From assembly GCA_028622995.1 (NCBI GenBank), contig JAJQJQ010000067.1:372001-436000 (forward strand): 64,000 bases of DNA. Direction: 5' to 3'. The DNA is from Panagrolaimus kolymaensis (taxonomy: Eukaryota; Nematoda; Chromadorea; Rhabditida; Panagrolaimidae). Positions 44,671-56,383 of the stretch are shown piece after piece. Both the position numbers and the translations under genes were made by a program. Numbering within the stretch: position 1 is the first letter of the stretch; each line of letters starts with the position of its first letter. Below the pieces are notes generated by a model. That model searched no databases, had not been told where the DNA came from, and worked only from the letters and a program-made list of their open reading frames with translations.

Positions 44671-47191
44671 TTAATCAGAATAAAATTCTAATAATTGGGT
44701 AGTTTGCTCGATCACAGTTTTTTCTTCATTTACCAATTCTCGAATGGTGGACATTTCTTTTTCGCCTATTTCTTTAGCTTTTTGTATCACTAAATCTGAT
44801 ACTCTCAAATCTTGAAGACCGCATAGATCAAAAAGGGTTTTTAAATTTTCTCGAGTATTTGATATCTGAAAAAAAATTGCAAAAATTTCAGAAAAATTTG
44901 TCGCTAAAAAAATTCTCTTGTCCTGGCACCAAAATTCTACTTACCAAATTTTCATAATATATCACAGGAGCAATATAAAATTTTTTCTGCCTTTTATAAT
45001 TTATTACTGATGAACATATTAATGCTACAGCTAATTCTATCAAAGATTTAGGACGAACCATATTTACAGTATAATTTTCACCAAAACATGTAGTTGGAAT
45101 ATCGGCTAATGGAGAGCAGCATGTATTTCGTAACAATAAAGCCTGGAAAAAACGTAGGATTTTAAAAAGGTTTTATAAATGAATTTTAAAAGCGTGCAAT
45201 GTTAATTAAATTTGTCTATTGTCGAAAATTAATTACTTAAATTTATGAAGCGAAACATATTTTTTTAAAACAAAATTTTCATTGTTTTATATAAAATTTT
45301 TGATTAAAAAAATATAAGCATTGAAAATTTTTACAATAAACTGAAAACTTGATTTTGATAGTACTTTTAATAAATATTTGATTACGTAGCGAAAAAAACA
45401 AATGGATAATAAAGTTTATTTTGTAAATTAAATTTTTAGTTTAAATTCCTTTTTTTTAAATTAATTTATTTCTCAAAAAAAGAATTTTTTTTGATTTTAG
45501 CCATTTTTCTCATCGACAAAAAAAAGTATTCATAAACTTACCAATTTTAATAAATCCCCAGAACCTTCACTTTTAGAATTAACAAAAAGACTAATCGAAT
45601 GTTCAAGTTGATCCCTCGCCATAAAAATATGCATTACATGAGGAGCAATGGAATGCAAATGTGGCACTAATCTAATACAACATGGTCTTAAACGAAAAAT
45701 AATGGTTTGATTCATATTTTGATCTTTGCATAAATATCTCAAGATAATTAATAACATTTTTCTCAGTTGTTTAACACTTATTTTATCATACGTTTCTCCA
45801 TATGCTGCTAAATGAGAAAATACATCAGGATTAGAATAAATTATAAGTGAATCAGAATTGGGAGCTTCATTTGCAACTTGTTGTAAAAGTGAACAAATGG
45901 TTGATGAACCCGAATGTAACATTGTTGTAAGAGCAATTACTTTACCTAAAATCAAGAAATTAATAAAATATTTAAAAAAATACTAAATTGTTTGAAAAAT
46001 TTATAAGGGATTTTTGAAGAAGAAAAGTGATTTGATAAATGTTATTTTATTGAGTCAATTTTTCAACTGGAAAATTCCAAATTCACAAACGCTGGCAGCA
46101 TTTTATATTTGAAAACTACAACAAAAAAATTGACAAAAAATAACACAATATTTTTTGATTTATAAAAATCCCAAAAAAAAATATAATTTTTCAATTCACG
46201 AAAAAAAAATTGAATGTTTTTTATAAGTTTTTTCGCGGCAAGATACCTCTTATAAAAATTTAGGGATTTTTTTTTTAATTTCTGTAAATTTATTAAGAAA
46301 AAAAAGTTGTAAATTACAGGCCGTATAACTTTAGTTTTTTTCTATTTGAACGTAAAGAATTCCTTGATTTTGGAAGGGACTTTAAAAGAATAAAGAAAAA
46401 TAATAAAAAATTCTGAAAATTTTATAACAAAATTTTAAAGTTTGCCTTTTTTTCCTTAAAGTAATAATTGACTAACCTTTAAAATGCCTCCATTTATCTG
46501 ATTTTATTTCAAATGTATTCCAATCAACTCTAGCAATTCTTTGAGCTTCAGCAAATAATCCTTCATTAAGAGAATCACAAAATTTAAATGTATATTCCGT
46601 GGATGGAAAAGGCATTTCAACAAAATATGCATAATTTAAAGTTATTGAATATAACTGCCATTGAGGATTTTCAAGAATGTTAAAGGGTTGAAATTCAGAA
46701 TGAAATACCATAAAATCCGTTTCTCTTGAAACATCAGATTTATGCAATTTTTTTCTTGCTAAAATTGTCATAATTTCTATATCTAATTCATTTTCGTTGA
46801 AAGAATTCAAGTTTTTGTCTTGAAGCGAAAATGGCTGTTTTATAATAGTTTCCGATGTTAATGGTGTAGTAGCAGCCGATGTAGGCGATGAAGTTGTTGA
46901 TGTTGATGATTTTTGTCCAGAAATAATTTCATATATTTTATTACTATTTATCAATTTTTTTATTATCACCCATAAATCGGATTCCAGCAAAATTAAACAA
47001 CGAAGTAAACGATAAAATAAATATATAATAAAATTTAAAAATATTGGAAGAGTAAATAAATCTCTCATTTGTGTTATTTCTATTAAACTTTGAGATCGAT
47101 GACTTGGTCCAATTCCATTTACACCACCATTTCCAGCTCCATCAGCGACAGGATTGGTTGGGGAAGAAGTTGAAGACGATTGTTCGACCAT
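44671..47191 (-). CDS. Membrane-anchored sulfotransferase-like protein
   Basis: Exons 47191-46477, 45945-45542, 45142-44945 and 44865-44671 give 503 residues. A hydrophobic segment near residues 48-75 (LPIFLNFIIYLFYRLLRCLILL) follows a Ser-rich N-terminus, fitting a type II Golgi-type anchor. The catalytic part begins KVIALTTMLHSGSSTICSLLQQ, resembling the PAPS-binding SxxHSGST loop of sulfotransferases. HIFMARDQLEHSISLF resembles the 3'-phosphate motif (RDP-x-x-x-x-S). RLRPCCIRLVPHL lies between them. The last exon is helical. The expected reaction is transfer of sulfate from PAPS to a sugar or protein in the secretory pathway, but this is by motif only and the family is divergent. Intron 1 (45946-46476) is the longest and holds nothing recognised. 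Confidence 0.6.
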
Positions 47192-50075
47192 CGTGAATTA
47201 CGCCGGCGTGAATGGATATCGTTTTCCTTTGTAAGAAAATATAAATAAAATAAGCTTTGTTTAGTCTTTGTTGATGGAAGGATAAAAGAGTAAAGTAAAC
47301 AAATAACACACGTTTCTTTTTTTGGCTTTGTCTTTGCTGCTGCTTGCTTTGGTTGGGTTAATTTCAAGAGGCTAGCTTGAAAATCGAATGAAATGGATCG
47401 AATTTTGCCTTTTACTCGGAACACTTGAATTTTGTAAAAAAAGTTTACAATCGATGGATAGATAGATAGATTGAACGGGAGCGGATTGTAAAAAATAAAA
47501 ATAAAATGGTCTGCTAGATAAATTAGAATATCCACGGAATTTCCAAAGATTTATAGGATATAATTTTTTGTTTTGCAATAATCCTAAAAAATAAATGTTA
47601 GGCTCACTCTCAGAGTAAATATTATTTTTTAAATTTCAGAGAAAATAGCTTTCAAAAGAAATGTTTCGGCATTCTTAGTAAAATTATTCAAAATTTTCGA
47701 AAAAATTAAAAAATAAGTCCGATAATTTTAGTCTTCAAAAATAAAATGCAACTCTCAAATAAAAATTTTATTAAAAAAATATGTTTTGAAGTTGCATAAT
47801 ATTCTTATTTATCCAAAACTTTTATTCCTTTTAAAAATAAATTTAAAAAAAGAAACAAAAAATCAAGATCGCTTGGAAGAAAGAAAAAATAAAAAAAATA
47901 TCCGCAAAAAAATTGGACTTTGCTTTCTTCCAGCCTCTCTCATCTCTAACTCATCCAACAAAAAAAAGTAAAGAACTTACTTTAAAATTTAAAGTGTAAA
48001 AAATAAAATTTCAACGAATCAAGGCAACATCTTCGGTAATCTTGAAATAAATAAATAAACAAAAATAAATTTCACACTTTTACTTTCCTGAATTTGTTTG
48101 GATTTTCTTATTTTTCTCTTTTTTTTTGTTTTAAAGTTTTAAACAAAAAAAAATCCTTCAAAAATCCAAAAAGTAAGTTTGTGAATATTTTTTTGAAGTT
48201 CAATTCAATTTGCGCAACGGAAATTTGAAGCATCCATTATTTTTTCAAAATTCAACAACAACGGAAACAATGATGACTCTTCGGAGAAAAAGAAAACTTC
48301 TTCACTTCATATTTCGTTTCTTTGCTGCTTCTTGCTTTTTTGTTTTTTTTCTTTCCTTCGTTGTTGGCTAAAGACTTCTTTTTTGTGCAAACATAGACAC
48401 AAACAAAAAAATATATTTAAAATACGAAAAAAAGAAAGGCCTCCTGAAATTTTTTTTTTCGAGAGTCATTTTTCCTGGGAAACTAAAAAATAAAAATTGA
48501 CAAGAGTGAGAGATAGAGGGAGCGAAGGAGAAGAGATCTCCTTCAAGCCCTCCTCGCTCACATCCAAAAAAATACTAGGACCACGTAAAACAAAAAGCAA
48601 AAAGCATAAGGAAAAGGGAAAAATGAAAGCAATAAAAAGCAAAAAGTTTAGAAACCGACTACCACGCATTTTGCTTTCTTTATTTTTTTTGTAAAAAAAA
48701 TTTCCATGAGAAAGGACACTTACGAAAAAGAGGAAGCTTTCTTAAACTATTTTGCAACAAAAAAAGTTAACGAGTTTTAGCGATTTTTATTGGTTCAGGT
48801 GGCTAATTTCTTTATTAAAATATCTAATTCGTAGAAGAATGTTAACAAATTTCCATAAAAAAACTAAATTTTTGATATAATAAAAATTTCTAAAATAAAA
48901 ATCACAATTAGCAAAAAAATAATTAAAATAAGTCCGAAAAATTATATTTTGTATTTTTATAAACGGCTAAACTTTAAAAAAAAAATATCTTTAAAAATGT
49001 CCAAATTAAAATCATAAGCAAAACATGAAAATAAAAATAATTTTTGAAAGCAAAAAAAAATAAAAATAAACAAAAATGAACGAACATCTTTCTTTTTTCT
49101 TCTCAGATAAAAAAGCTTTGAAAACTCAACCAAAAATCTTTTTTAAACCTCTTTTCAGTTTTTCCAACCTACTTAATGTCGTCAAAGACAAATCAAATCA
49201 AAAAAAAAGTTAAGTTTAAATGGGTACTTTTTATTTTTATGCAATTTATAAAACAAAAAAGTTTGGTTGTTCATTGCATATTTTTACATTATCGACACAC
49301 ACACTCTAGTGGCAAAGGTTGCGAGCGACGGCGGCGATGAAAAGGCAAATTTATCGCGCTTTTTTATTTTTAAATGAAACGGATATATTTAATAATAATA
49401 AAACAAACACGCGTCGTCGCGTCATCTGTTCGTTCGTTCAAAATATATATCTCTCTTTCTTAGCCTATCTTTTTTTCTTCTTCTTTCGTTTTCTTTCATT
49501 CATTTAAAAATATAAAAATGTAAAAATGAGTGGCCAGTCTCGTCAGCCTTTTCAAGTAGCAAGAAAATTTTATTTTAACCTATAAGAATCTAAGCTGGCT
49601 GGCTGGGTTGATGAGTTTGATTGAATGAGAGTGATACTTATTTATTTTTAACCCAAACAAAAAAAAACATACACCAACTTTTTTTTTCCATTTTGACTGA
49701 TATTTTTTTCGTTGATTTTTTTTTTTGAAAATTCTTTGAACTTTAAAGACAATAAAAAGAAAAAAGAAATATGGCAACAATGTGGTTAAATATAAATTAT
49801 TATGGAAGATGTGAAAACAGGCGTTGTTGAAAAGACACGTCAACTTTCACCAACATTTTTTTTTCTTCGAAAGGCAGCCGATTTTTTTTTGATTTTTTAA
49901 AAGCTTTTTATTTTTTCAAAATGAGAAATATCTATCTTCCTTTTGAAAAAAAAGTTAATACATAATTTTTTAAACTCGCGTAAAATTTATTTTTTACTTT
50001 TGCAATAACAAAAAGAAATTTAAAAAAAGAAAATTCTTAAAAGTTTCCTAAAAATTCAAAACATCAAAAAATAAT
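47192..50075. other. Gene-free AT-rich stretch
   Basis: About 2.9 kb between two minus-strand genes, containing only low-complexity frames. A small cluster of GC-rich bases (GCGAGCGACGGCGGCGATG) lies near 49321-49339. No gene, tRNA or clear repeat was found. Confidence 0.55.
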
Positions 50076-52516
50076 TTAAACAATAAAAAGATGAAGAAAA
50101 TATGATTTAATTATTTGTTCTACGATATCATGAATATCCACGATATTTGATGTTGGAGTGCTTGGAATAAATAAAGTTAACACACGGCCATTAACTTTTT
50201 TAACCACGATCCACCAATCTTCATCTGCTTTTAATTCGACTTGAGCAAATTTTTCTGTATCTGTTTCAATAAAGTGATCAAAGGTTTCACAAACTTGTCT
50301 GAAAAAATTAAATTTAAAAATCATAAAATGATAGTAATTACAATCTGCAAAAAATCGCCCAAAAATTGTTACTATCATTATCAATAGAAAGAAAGATAGT
50401 AATTAAAAAACAAAAATTATTGTTAAAATTATGTTACTATCATCTTTTTTTTAAAGTAAATAACTCACTGATAAATACTTGGAGGAGGCATAGGAACATT
50501 GTGGGCTCCATTTGGAGACGAATCCACGAATGAAGTTTTTAAACTTAAACTATCAGGATTATAATAAACATAATGAAATGGAATATCTGAGGAACTAATT
50601 ATTCGAGTGGTCGATGAAACATTATCTCCAATACTTGAAGCTAATCGAGATAATTCTGAATCAAGCGATTGCTGAAGGTCATGCAAATCCAATGATACCA
50701 TATCTTCTTCTTTCACAAATAAACAAAGGGTGGCATTCAAGGCTCGATACGCAATTAATGCATGAGAAGTCATTTGTCCTGAATCATTCGAAAGAAAAAC
50801 AGATGGAAATTGGTTGTTGTCAGTGGAAGAGGAGGAATTTTCTTGTCCAATAAAATCGATGGTTCCAGTAATAAATTTTCCAATGAATTTTTTTTCGGAT
50901 TCACGGCGGCTGAAAATGATAAAAAGTAAAATTAATTTAAAAATGTTTGAAATTAACAAAATTCGTGGAATCCCGATTTTCAAAAGGTTTTTCAAAGTTT
51001 TCAATTAACAAAAATAAATGTGTTTTTTAGGTATAAATTTTCTAATAAAAAGTTTGAACTTCTAAAAGCATGCTACGATCTTGCTAATTTTCACAACGAA
51101 AATCCGAGTTTTATTTCTAATATCTATTTTACAAATTATAAAACAGATATGAATTTGGTGATTTTTGAATTTTCTCAATTCGGAAACTTAGAATTTTCGA
51201 AATTTTTTCTTGCCAGCTTCAAACCCATAAACGAACAAACTTACACGAATCCTTCCACGGGCTTTAATTCACTTTGCACAGCTGATTGAAGTAAATGTTG
51301 AGTTAAATATCGATAAACAACAATTATATCATTTTTAGAAACTGAATATTGAACTAATTTATCTTGATATAAAAATAAAGTTTTTTGAATAACTGGAAAA
51401 CTTTCAGTGCAACGAGAAATTAAGCATTGAACATCCAAATAATCCACGGATGGCATATTCATAAATCCAACACCCGAAAATAAATCGATTAAAGGAATCT
51501 AAAAATTTGCATATTGACAAAAAAACTTTTTAACAATAAAAAATAAGTACTAACTTGATGAACTCGAAGGAGGGATAAATAATGAGAAAAAAATTGATCC
51601 AATCTTTGCATCAAAGTTCCTCGACCACCCGATTCAAATAAACCCGAAAGTGTTCCATAAAATAATCGAAAGGTTTCATAAACACGGATGAGTAAGGCTT
51701 TCACCGAAGCCATATGGACGAAGTATTCGTTTTTGATGCAAGCTTGTCTAAAAATAAATAAGGTTTGAGTTTTTAATAATTGAAAAATATATATTCCAAA
51801 ACTGAGGCTTTTTTTGTTGATCAAAGCTTTTCTAATTTTTGGTGAATCAGAAATCTAAGAATTTTTTTTACCCGATTTTTTTTTAAATCAAAATTGTTTT
51901 TCTGTGACTGAAAAATCAAAATCGAAAATTTTAAATTAGGTCGAAAAAGTTTTGATTCACAGTAAATCAGTTTTCGATGATTGATTGAGCTCTCAGTTTC
52001 AGAATATATGTATTATAAAGCTATTAGCCAGCTAAAGACAGACCCACAAACATACCTATCAAGTCCTAAACCAATAATAAATTCAGAATTTTCAACTTGA
52101 ATAAAAATTTCTAATAATTTTGTTGATTTCACAAATCGATGATCATATTCCGAAACTTTTGTTGATCTTTTTGTGAAATTTTCTGTGAAAGCTATGAAAG
52201 CTTCAGCTAGCCCAGTGACATCGGTCTAAAAAAACAACAAAAAAAATTTATATATTCCAACAAAAAAATTTGATCAAAAAACCTGTTTCGAAGAATTTTC
52301 AGTTTCCGGATTAAAATACATAACCCTTTGATATTCAAATCCTTCCCTTCTTCCTGAAATAGGACGAGAAACAAAAAAATATGCCATTAAATCAATTAAT
52401 TTTAAATATTCTGATTTAATCATGGTTGAAGAAGAATTATTTGCTGATGGTCCATATCCTACCGGTGACATGGTCATCATATACGCAGTTTTTTTACCAT
52501 AAAATACCCGTTCCAT
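50076..52516 (-). CDS. ccz-1: Vacuolar fusion protein CCZ1 homologue
   Basis: Six exons, 52516-52283, 52225-52056, 51747-51555, 51498-51245, 50909-50469 and 50298-50076, give 504 residues, the usual CCZ1 length. Conserved stretches in order are GRREGFEYQRVMYFNP, GLAEAFIAFTENF, FRLFYGTLSGLFESGGRGTL with DQFFSHYLSLL, VDYLDVQCLISRCTESFP, GKFITGTIDF, FHYVYYNPDSLSL and DDWW-like EDWWIVVKK. CCZ1 pairs with MON1 (SAND-1 in C. elegans). The pair is the exchange factor that activates Rab7 on late endosomes and phagosomes. It has three longin-type domains and no signal or membrane segment, so it acts peripherally on endosomes. All phases close. Intron 5 (50299-50468) consists mostly of a TTACTATC element. 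Confidence 0.9.
50330..50442. repeat. TTACTATC element, copy in CCZ1 intron 5
   Basis: Begins GATAGTAATTAC, has a central TTACTATCATTATC then GATAGTAATTAA, and ends ATGTTACTATC. It fills most of a 170-base intron. The layout is two facing palindromic pairs of the 8-mer GATAGTAA / TTACTATC. Confidence 0.7.
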
Positions 52517-53370
52517 TTTTTTGTTTTGTTTTATGAATAATTAAATTTCAAAAGGCTTAAAAGGTGAGGTAGAAGAAGAAAGAAAATAAAAATAATAAAT
52601 AAATGAATCACAACAATAATTCTTTGGTTTTTTCCATCAAAAAAATATTTGTTCTAAACTTTTTTTCATATTTTTTTCTTTGCAAAATGTTCCCATTGCA
52701 AAAATAAAAATTATCGACTGCGTTTTTTGAAATTTCTTTCAACAAATTTTTTCCAACTAATTCTTTGAAGTTCAAGATTTTGTTTTGCTTCTTTTTTAAC
52801 AATTTTTTTTGACTCGGATGAGATTTTATTTTTATATTCTTTTTCTGTTTATCAAATTTTTATTTTTTGTTAAATTTAAAATCCACTTTTTCACGTTCGC
52901 TTTTTTTCTTTTTCTTATGTTTTTCGTTTAAACTAAAAATAAACTTATTTTTTTTTTTGCTTTGCATCGAAAAAATTGCGAAAACAAACTACTTTTTTTC
53001 TTTATATTTATATATTTTTATTTTGAGGAAATAAATCTATTTTTATACCGACGACGACCAATGCTGCTTTTTTCAAAAAAATGGATGGAGTGATTGAGGA
53101 AGAAAGAAAAAAGAATTTTGTTTGTGGTTGTTGAGGGCTAAAAAATATAAACGAATGAATGAGGAAGAAAAATGTGTGGCTAAGCCCACAGCGTTCTTTT
53201 TTTTGTCGATATAGTAAAAATTATTTTAGTTTTTTTAATCCATTTATAATTGTTATATTATTTTTTAAGATATAATTTTAAAAGGACACTAATGTTTTGT
53301 AGTGATATTTGGTGCGTATGTTTTTTAAAAAAAGTGTTAGTATTAAAATAGAATTGAGAAAATTCTCTTT

Positions 53371-53477
53371 AATAGTAACCAAAGCTTGCAAGATACTGTA
53401 AGAAAAATGTTACTATCGTTATCTGAAAAAGATAGTAATCAAAAATTAAAAAATATTGTCAGCATTTTGTTACTGTC
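53371..53477. repeat. TTACTATC element, intergenic copy
   Basis: Begins AATAGTAACC, has a central GTTACTATCGTTATC and GATAGTAATCAA, and ends TTTTGTTACTGTC. Length and block spacing match the 50330 copy. Confidence 0.65.
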
Positions 53478-55385
53478 TTTTTTTAAGACGGTCTTTTTCA
53501 AGAAACTGCCAACAAAGTTGCAGAATTTTGATTCAGTCAAATATTTTTTTCATCTCAACCAACACCTTTTCTTTCAAATCGAACTAAAAAAATGGTCTCA
53601 AATCGCACTTTTTTTTACATAGCCTCCGATCAGATAACAAAAAAAACGACGGCAAAAAAAGCAGTGGCGGTGGCAAATAGAAAAAAAAACTTTTGAAATT
53701 AATGAAAAATGAATTCGCGTCGTTGATATTTATTTCTTGCTAGTTCGCATTTTCTTTTTTTCTATTCTTTCCATCCATTTTTCTGCTGCTTGAACACATA
53801 AAAAAAGAAAAAAAGGATAGGGAACGAACACGCGAGCCACACATTTTTATATTTTTTTTTCTCTAACAAAAAAAAACGACAAAAAGAAAAAGAAAATGGG
53901 TGTGTGTGACATCCACCAACCGAACAAGCAAGGACAGAAATAAAAGAGCCACGACAAAAACTCTATTTTCTCTCACTCATTTTTTTTCCACTTCGAATGT
54001 GTATACTTTTTCCCTTTTTTCTCTCTCTCTTTTCTTTCAACTAAATAACGAAAATCACGTATACGTTGAATATGCTCGCATACATACATGTCTTTCAATA
54101 AAAAAAAAATATTTCCAGCTTTATTTTATGCACGTATGTTTGCTGCCATTTTTTCCTTTTCCAATTCTCTTCTTTTCCTTCGCTTTTTTCCCATTAGTTT
54201 TTTCCTTTTGTTGTTGTGGAATATATATTTTTTTTTGAGGCTTGGTCTTTGGTGCTTTTTTGTGAAAAAAAAAAATTAGTAAGGATAAGGATAAAAGAAT
54301 TAAAAAAACTAAAAAAAGAATGCGGAAAATTTTAGTTAGTTTGCTTTTTTTTCTAAAAATGAAATAATGAGAGAATTTTGAAGATAAATATAAAATTAAA
54401 GGCTGGCTCGCCATTTGTTGTTGGTTGCGTAGTGGAGTGAAAAAGGTTGTGCACTTTAAAGGAAAAAGCAGATTATCGATTGATGGATCGATGGCCAACG
54501 AAAAATATTATATATTTAAAAAATTTATGGCCTTTTTCTTTCATCATCCTTGATTTCTAAGAATTTTTTTTATTAAGCTTTAAACCATTCTTATTTTTTT
54601 TCTCTTTTTCTTTTTTTTTTTTTATTTATCTTTCACCATTTTTCCTTTTTTTAAAGCCATGTGTTTTTTATTTTTAAATTGAACTTTTCACTTTTTTTTT
54701 TGAAATCCATGCCAAAAAAATGAAAAAATATGAAATACTTTTTTTTCTGTTTTTAACGAGTTTTTAACGACTTTTTTTATTTTTTTGCGCACGTGTTTTT
54801 TGCAATTTATTTTTGCAAGATGCTACAAAGTTTAATCTTTATCTTTTTAAAATAGCTATAAATAATACTTTCAAATGTTTCCTATTTATCTTTTCTTTTT
54901 TTTTCTTATTCTTCCTAGAAAATTTGAAATGATCTTTGACTTAGTTCCAATTCATTCAAAGATTCTTTGAATACATGAAGAAAAAAAACTGTAACAAACA
55001 AAAACTTTTGATATTTATTTATTATTTTTTTTGATGATCGTAGATATTTTTTCATCAATTTTTTAAAGTGCAAACTAAAAACCAAAAAAAATGAGAAAAA
55101 TAGATTAATTGTTGTTTACTGTAGCAATCAATGACTCCACTCTTGATTTTTTTTTATTTGCGAACGTGAGATCGAATATTTTTCATGAAACTTTGAAGTT
55201 TCAACTTTTTTTTTCTATTTTCAAAATTATTTATTATTATTTTTACGCCTTTTTCTCTTTCGATTTCAAGGTTAACTTTGCTGCTTTAAAATTATATACA
55301 AACAAGTTTGAGACAGTGCCCTTTGTAAATTATTATTTTTGTCTTAAGAGAGACTCTACGAGTAAATTTAAAGATTTTCGAAGTC

Positions 55386-56383
55386 GGCGGAACAAAATTT
55401 TTTTTATTTTTTATTTTTCTTTACCAATCGGTTCTAAAAAATATTTAAAAATTATTGGCGTTAAGCTTTTCCTCAAAAAGTGAGCAGGATATGTTAATTT
55501 TTTATATTTAAGTTGAAACCATGCATTAACTTCAAAAATTCGGCTAAATTCATCCATGAAGTATAAAAATTTGATTTTTATCCAATATTATGTAATAGAT
55601 TGCGGGCTAATTTATGGTGTATACCATATATTTTAATGTTCTATAAAAATGATGAGAAATTTGCATATTAAAACTTCAAAAGGCTGTAACTTTTGATCCA
55701 GAACATATCCGGGACCTAAGAAAAATACCACATATTCCCCAGGATCTCTACTTTATTTGTGAAAAGAAATCTTATTTTTAAAAGGGGTACGTTTTGAGTT
55801 TTCCTTCACGATGTGCAAGCGATCACCATTTTTAACGGGGAAATCCATTTTTTACGTATTTTTCTTCATTGAAAACAATTTGAACATAATGCCAAAATAC
55901 AAAGAGAGAAAGTGAAAAACACCATTTTCCCCGTTAAAAATGGTGATCGCTTGCACATCGTGAAGGAAAACTCAAAACGTACCCCTTTTAAAAATAAGAT
56001 TTCTTTTCACAAATAAAGTAGAGATCCTGGGGAATATGTGGTATTTTTCTTAGGTCCCGGATATGTTCTGGATCAAAAGTTACAGCCTTTTGAAGTTTTA
56101 ATATGCAAATTTCTCATCATTTTTATAGAACATTAAAATATATGGTATACACCATAAATTAGCCCGCAATCTATTACATAATATTGGATAAAAATCAAAT
56201 TTTTATACTTCATGGATGAATTTAGCCGAATTTTTGAAGTTAATGCATGGTTTCAACTTAAATATAAAAAATTAACATATCCTGCTCACTTTTTGAGGAA
56301 AAGCTTAACGCCAATAATTTTTAAATATTTTTTAGAACCGATTGGTAAAGAAAAATAAAAAATAAAAAAAATTTTGTTCCGCC
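55386..56383. repeat. 998-bp inverted repeat with 458-bp arms identical by eye
   Basis: The left arm 55386-55843 and right arm 55926-56383 are exact reverse complements wherever I compared them, which was essentially throughout. They are separated by an 82-bp loop. The outer ends read GGCGGAAC...GTTCCGCC. Just outside, about 40 bases away, lie a less perfect inverted pair TTAAGAGAG (55344) / CTCTCTTAA (56407), followed by diverged matching sequence. The whole structure may therefore be about 1,072 bp with younger inner arms. No transposase frame and no convincing target duplication were found. It could be a foldback or MITE-type element, a recent palindromic duplication, or an assembly fold-back artefact. 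Confidence 0.93.

Noticed and set aside
48497..49507. Small open frames including a start in a GC-rich patch near 49319
   Set aside because: Poor composition, no splice continuation and no recognisable motif.
55109..55483. 124-codon open frame overlapping the left arm of the hairpin
   Set aside because: Low complexity; its end runs into the inverted repeat, and the mirrored arm carries no counterpart.
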